Shown: positions 61,028 through 64,000 of the stretch, one piece after another
Position numbering within the stretch: position 1 is the stretch's first letter
Layout: the number at the start of each line of letters is the position of its first letter
NCBI RefSeq assembly: GCF_008124765.1
Contig: NZ_VNHS01000010.1
Coordinates: forward strand, 338,156 to 402,155
DNA length: 64,000 bases
Reading direction: 5' to 3'
DNA from: Paenibacillus methanolicus
GTDB taxonomy: Bacteria > Bacillota > Bacilli > Paenibacillales > Paenibacillaceae
Made by a program: the position numbers and the translations under genes
Notes under the pieces: generated by a model
What the model saw: only the letters and a program-made list of their open reading frames with translations
Told to the model about the DNA's origin: nothing
Database searches by the model: none

Positions 61028-62182
61028 ATGAGTAGAAATTTGGGTCTAGATATTATTAGAGCCTCAGCAATAGCGATGGTTTTGCTTTGTCACGGTATTT
61101 CTAATTTTCTCCTTAAAAACCATGAATCAACAGAAATGAGTGGTATCATGCTCATGACTGGAATTGTGGGTGTGGAACTTTTTTTCGTTTTAAGCGGTTT
61201 CCTCATTGGTAGAATAATAATTAAAGAAGTCATTGAGACTGGCAGATGGAATTCTCTAAAAAACTTCTTCATCCGTCGTTGGTTGCGAACATTGCCGATT
61301 TATTTTGTGATAGTAATAGGGTTGTTTTTAATGCATCGAACTTTCTATTGGGATTACTTCTTGTTTTTGCAGAATTTTAATGAAGTGCACTTAGACTTTT
61401 ACTCTTTAACATGGAGTTTGTCCATCGAAGAATGGTTTTATCTGATAGTACCTGTTATTTTTTTAATTGGCATTAAGTTTTTTAAAGGGAATGCTAGAAC
61501 GGTGGTTTTTACAATATGTGGGCTCTTTATAGTTGGAGAGCTAATCGTTAGATTTATTTACACCTTAGCTTTTGAACCTACTTACGATTTCGGCGTGAGA
61601 AAACAAATATTTTTAAGACTAGACAGCTTAATGTTCGGTGTCACATTAGCCGGGATCAAACATTACCATCCCCATATTTATCAAAGAATTTCAAGATCAA
61701 AAACTTTATTTTCATTAGCCTTCTCTGGGTTTATGGCGTGCTGCCTCTACGTTTATTATCTCGGCTTTAGCGACAACTTGGATAACTCGTACTTCTTTAA
61801 AACAGCTTACTTCAGTTTGAATTCTTTGTTCATCACTTTTATTATTGCAAGTCTCGAAGCAAGTCAGAGACTAAAATCTTCTCCAAATATAAGGGGTACA
61901 AAACTAATATTAACTCTAAGCTTGACCAGTTACAGCGTATATTTATTACATGGGTTTGTTTTTGCGGTAACAGTTAAAGCAACGGAAGCACTTAACTTAG
62001 ATGACATCGCTTTAATTTCTGTAGGAGCATGGTTAATTGCGGTTGTGATAACTATCACATTTGGTTTTTATATCCATAGATACTTCGAATTGCCAATAAT
62101 GAAGTACCGTGACAGAATAACATCGCTAAACGCCTCCCCTCCTCTAGAGCAAACAACTACTGCAAAAGTGAATACACTTTGA
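61028..62182 (+). CDS. Acyltransferase-3 family membrane protein
   Basis: 384 residues, about ten membrane segments. N-terminus LGLDIIRASAIAMVLLCHG holds the His of the catalytic region; GVELFFVLSGFLIGRII, RRWLRTLPIYF, LTWSLSIEEWFYLIVPVIF and LTSYSVYLLHGFVF are family marks. Probably O-acetylates a cell-surface polymer. SD AGGTGGGG. It is not a close copy of the gene upstream (different spacing and sequence), so the pair may act on different positions or substrates. Strongly AT-rich. Confidence 0.88.
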   Translation: MSRNLGLDIIRASAIAMVLLCHGISNFLLKNHESTEMSGIMLMTGIVGVELFFVLSGFLIGRIIIKEVIETGRWNSLKNFFIRRWLRTLPIYFVIVIGLFLMHRTFYWDYFLFLQNFNEVHLDFYSLTWSLSIEEWFYLIVPVIFLIGIKFFKGNARTVVFTICGLFIVGELIVRFIYTLAFEPTYDFGVRKQIFLRLDSLMFGVTLAGIKHYHPHIYQRISRSKTLFSLAFSGFMACCLYVYYLGFSDNLDNSYFFKTAYFSLNSLFITFIIASLEASQRLKSSPNIRGTKLILTLSLTSYSVYLLHGFVFAVTVKATEALNLDDIALISVGAWLIAVVITITFGFYIHRYFELPIMKYRDRITSLNASPPLEQTTTAKVNTL

Positions 62183-62206
62183 TATAGTCTATAGAACGCG
62201 CTGGGC

Positions 62207-62476
62207 TGTGTCCCTCAAGAAGGACTACTGTACAAAATGACCCGCTGCTAGGCAAATTCACCGCAACTTTCGCTTGCAGGAATTAACGTCATTCCACAAA
62301 GGTCTCAAAAGTTTACAAATTATATCATAACTAAATAGTTCTCAATGATACAAATTACTGTAAAACAAATCATTTCCCTTGATGAAATGCTCCCCCTTTC
62401 GGGTAGACAGGTGAAATACTAACAACCTGTATAATACGAACTGTGACCCCAAGAAGGACACTTGTAAAAAGTGACC
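62207..62476 (+). repeat. Two copies of an IS-end-like sequence
   Basis: TGTGTCCCTCAAGAAGGAC at 62207 and TGTGACCCCAAGAAGGAC at 62442 are followed by similar 20-base tails (...TGTACAAAATGACCC / ...TGTAAAAAGTGACCC). Both are in the same direction, 235 bases apart. They look like left ends of an IS3-type element; the second lies 100 bases before a decayed transposase gene. 62477-62573 also holds a short hairpin (TGACCCTCTTGTGGGTCA). Confidence 0.55.
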
Positions 62477-62573
62477 CTCTTGTGGGTCATTTGTGTTTTA
62501 ACCAAAGTATTGCAAAGGAATCGGAAGAACACAGGTCATAGTAGCTTAAAGCCTACGAAAGGACGTGAAAGCT

Positions 62574-62711
62574 ATGACAAAGGGTCGCACGTTAAGATCG
62601 GAAGTCTACCTTTGCCTGGCTAATCAGCAGTACTATAAGACAGCAGAAGCATTTCAAGTATCTCCGCAAGTTGAGCAATGGGTCTGTCGGACCAGATGTG
62701 TTACAGGATAG
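62574..62711 (+). pseudogene. Broken helix-turn-helix orfA of an IS3/IS150-type transposase
   Basis: 45 residues from ATG 62574 (AAAGGACG upstream) up to a premature stop. TLRSEVYLCLANQQYYKTAEAFQVSPQVEQWV is the typical start of IS150-like OrfA; after the stop, further frame pieces (LQDSRGRKTKS, DEELKEHLA) continue the match, so the gene is frameshifted and cut. Confidence 0.7.
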
Positions 62712-62719
62712 CCGGGGGA

Positions 62720-63200
62720 GAAAGACGAAGAGCTGAAGGAGCATTTGGCCCCAGTTTTGCACACGCCCTGTCCAATTGCGAGTGGCATCCCATCGTAGCT
62801 AAAGTAGAGCATTTTCAGCAGAGTTGTCACTTGGGAAAATGCTTTTTCCTTTGGTGACCTTGCGAAGCTGGCGATGATAGCCCTTAATCATGTTCGTCGT
62901 GTAGAGCAACTTACGAATTTCAGGCGGGTATTTAAAGAAGGTGGAGCGCTTCTCCCGATTGTTGCGCCTGGAACGCACAATGAGGGTATTTACTGCCCCA
63001 GGTGACAATAAATCGGTCCAGTTCCAACAAGACTGTTTCTTCCGTAACCACTTTGTAGGTCGGCTTTAGATTAGCGGTAACCTTCTTCAGGTCCGTCGGA
63101 GCAACCAAACGGCATACGGAAACGCGGCTATGACGATGAACTTCATACACTAGCCAATAAATTACGAAAGCACTTGCTACCATGCCGCAAGTGTTCCACG
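62720..63200 (-). pseudogene. Fragments of an IS256-family (mutator) transposase
   Basis: In three minus-strand frames: APTDLKKVTANLKPTYKVVTEETVLLELDRFIVTWGSKYP, then RSTFFKYPPEIRKLLYTTNMIKGYHRQLRKVTKGKSIFPSDNS, then TRNWTGRVQNWGQML. These are the C-terminal third of IS256-type transposases. Frame breaks and missing N-terminus make it inactive. It abuts the IS3-type fragment head to head. Confidence 0.8.
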
Positions 63201-63342
63201 CGTTCAAAGCAATAATACGGGTTGGCAAGAATGAACTCGAGTTGCAATCAACTTAGAAGTTCCCAATCATTTGGTGGACAGGTCTATTGTCACCAATAAT
63301 ACTGTGGAAGAAAATCAATGAAATATCTTTAATATTATGACA

Positions 63343-63810
63343 CTAATCAGTTCTCCCGTGAATAATCAGAGCTCCCATGTTACCTAAATTAAAATTTTGA
63401 GAAAAGCCAGAAAACCGATATCCAATCTCAATCATCCCTCCAGGCAAAACAATCATGTCATGATACAATTCCGGATTCCCAGTTCCAAAGGATTCAATAA
63501 TGGTTGTTGCGGATGGGGTAAAGTCCATATTTAAACGGTTTATCACTAAACGGAGATTCATCCCAGGTGGTGTAATCAACCTTATTTCACTTATATTCAC
63601 AGTCTTACCAGTGTTATTTTTCCATGCCATTATTGTAGCACGCGAGTCACCTGGCCGAATGGAGTAAACCTTCCCAAAATTAAAAGCTGAGTTGCTTATG
63701 AAATGTACTTCGCTCCACCCAGGTTCTAAGTTAGCACTTGTAGCAACCGGAATGAAAACTAGTGTAGAGCATCCAAGTAACATCGATAATGCCATCCGTT
63801 TTATCAGCAA
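63343..63810 (-). CDS. Secreted protein of unknown function
   Basis: 155 residues starting at TTG 63810 (GGGGAGGGG 6 bases upstream; an ATG at 63795 is possible). Signal peptide ends near VATSANL (about 24-27). The mature part is beta-rich (SRATIMAWKNNTGKTVNISEIRLITPPG, TIIESFG, GGMIEIGYRFSGFSQNFNLG) and ends in GALIIHGRTD. No Cys after the signal peptide. Family not recognised. AT-rich, next to transposase debris, so probably part of the transferred region. Confidence 0.7.
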   Translation of the reverse strand: MLIKRMALSMLLGCSTLVFIPVATSANLEPGWSEVHFISNSAFNFGKVYSIRPGDSRATIMAWKNNTGKTVNISEIRLITPPGMNLRLVINRLNMDFTPSATTIIESFGTGNPELYHDMIVLPGGMIEIGYRFSGFSQNFNLGNMGALIIHGRTD

Positions 63811-63989
63811 ATTATCCCCTCCCCTTATAAGTATATTTTAATAGACAATGCGGAGGTTATACCACTAAATTCACAAACTCCGATGGCCACAGCATGCCGA
63901 TGTTATAACTCTTAAGCCCCGAAATTGGATTTGAGTCTAGACTACTTAACGTAGTAAGCTAGAAGCAGAACCAGTGGAGGGGATTTTTT

Positions 63990-64000
63990 ATGCAACGGAG
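63990..64000 (+). CDS. Start of a gene running off the window
   Basis: ATG at 63990 preceded by GGAGGGG at 7-8 bases; only MQR is visible. 63811-63989 holds no other gene; a dyad ACTAC/GTAGT lies near 63943-63957. Confidence 0.4.

Overview
The window looks like the chromosome of a spore-forming, high-GC member of the Paenibacillaceae (Cohnella/Paenibacillus type). The evidence is spore genes (cwlJ, gerQ, two alpha/beta-type small acid-soluble proteins, a YjcZ-type micro-protein), Gram-positive SD sequences (GGAGG), a T-box in front of trpS, a c-di-AMP (ydaO-type) riboswitch in front of a LysM-3D protein, and a Bacillus-like mntABCD order. The genus is inferred, not proven. No rRNA, tRNA or CRISPR array was seen.

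Layout. 1-9.3 kb: a DUF456 membrane protein (cut by the window edge), a HAD phosphatase, a Mn/Zn ABC transporter operon with a clear sigma-A promoter, a class B penicillin-binding protein, a membrane transglutaminase-like protein and a small membrane protein. 9.4-9.95 kb: a gene-free block of inverted-repeat elements. 10-19.6 kb: MFS transporter, YjcZ, toprim protein, AEC transporter, Sco and heme O synthase, the cwlJ-gerQ germination pair, a YfhP-type membrane protein, a SASP gene and trpS with its T-box. 19.7-31.5 kb: a permease/TIGR03943 pair, a second SASP, a chemoreceptor without an outside domain, a CE7 esterase, a polysaccharide deacetylase, the riboswitch-controlled LysM-3D protein and a two-component system with a beta-propeller lipoprotein. 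31.7-36.9 kb: a basic HNH protein, a 100-bp tandem repeat, and an AraC regulator divergent from a GH42 beta-galactosidase.

36.9-44 kb is a purine-degradation cluster: pucR, then an operon with its own promoter holding a broken nucleoside deaminase, uraD, uraH, allB, allC and pucG. It covers the steps from 5-hydroxyisourate to ureidoglycine/glyoxylate; uricase and xanthine dehydrogenase are not in the window. 44.1-45.6 kb holds an unusual translationally coupled pair: a DUF4062 protein and a 59-residue protein. 45.6-56 kb: gamma-glutamyltransferase, LysM-CAP secreted protein, PfpI-like protein, a coiled-coil membrane protein coupled to a phosphodiester glycosidase, an MBL hydrolase, the pxpABC 5-oxoprolinase operon, a histidine kinase with a degenerate GGDEF-like domain, and a ydjO-like gene whose leader contains a complete intrinsic terminator.

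56.3-59.4 kb carries phage-type genes (holin, a late-regulator-like HTH protein, an ImmR/ImmA-like repressor-protease pair). From about 59.5 kb base composition becomes clearly AT-rich: two acyltransferase-3 membrane enzymes, decayed IS3-type and IS256-type transposases and a lone secreted protein. This end of the window is a mobile or transferred region. Coding starts were chosen by ribosome-binding-site spacing; several differ from the longest open frame.
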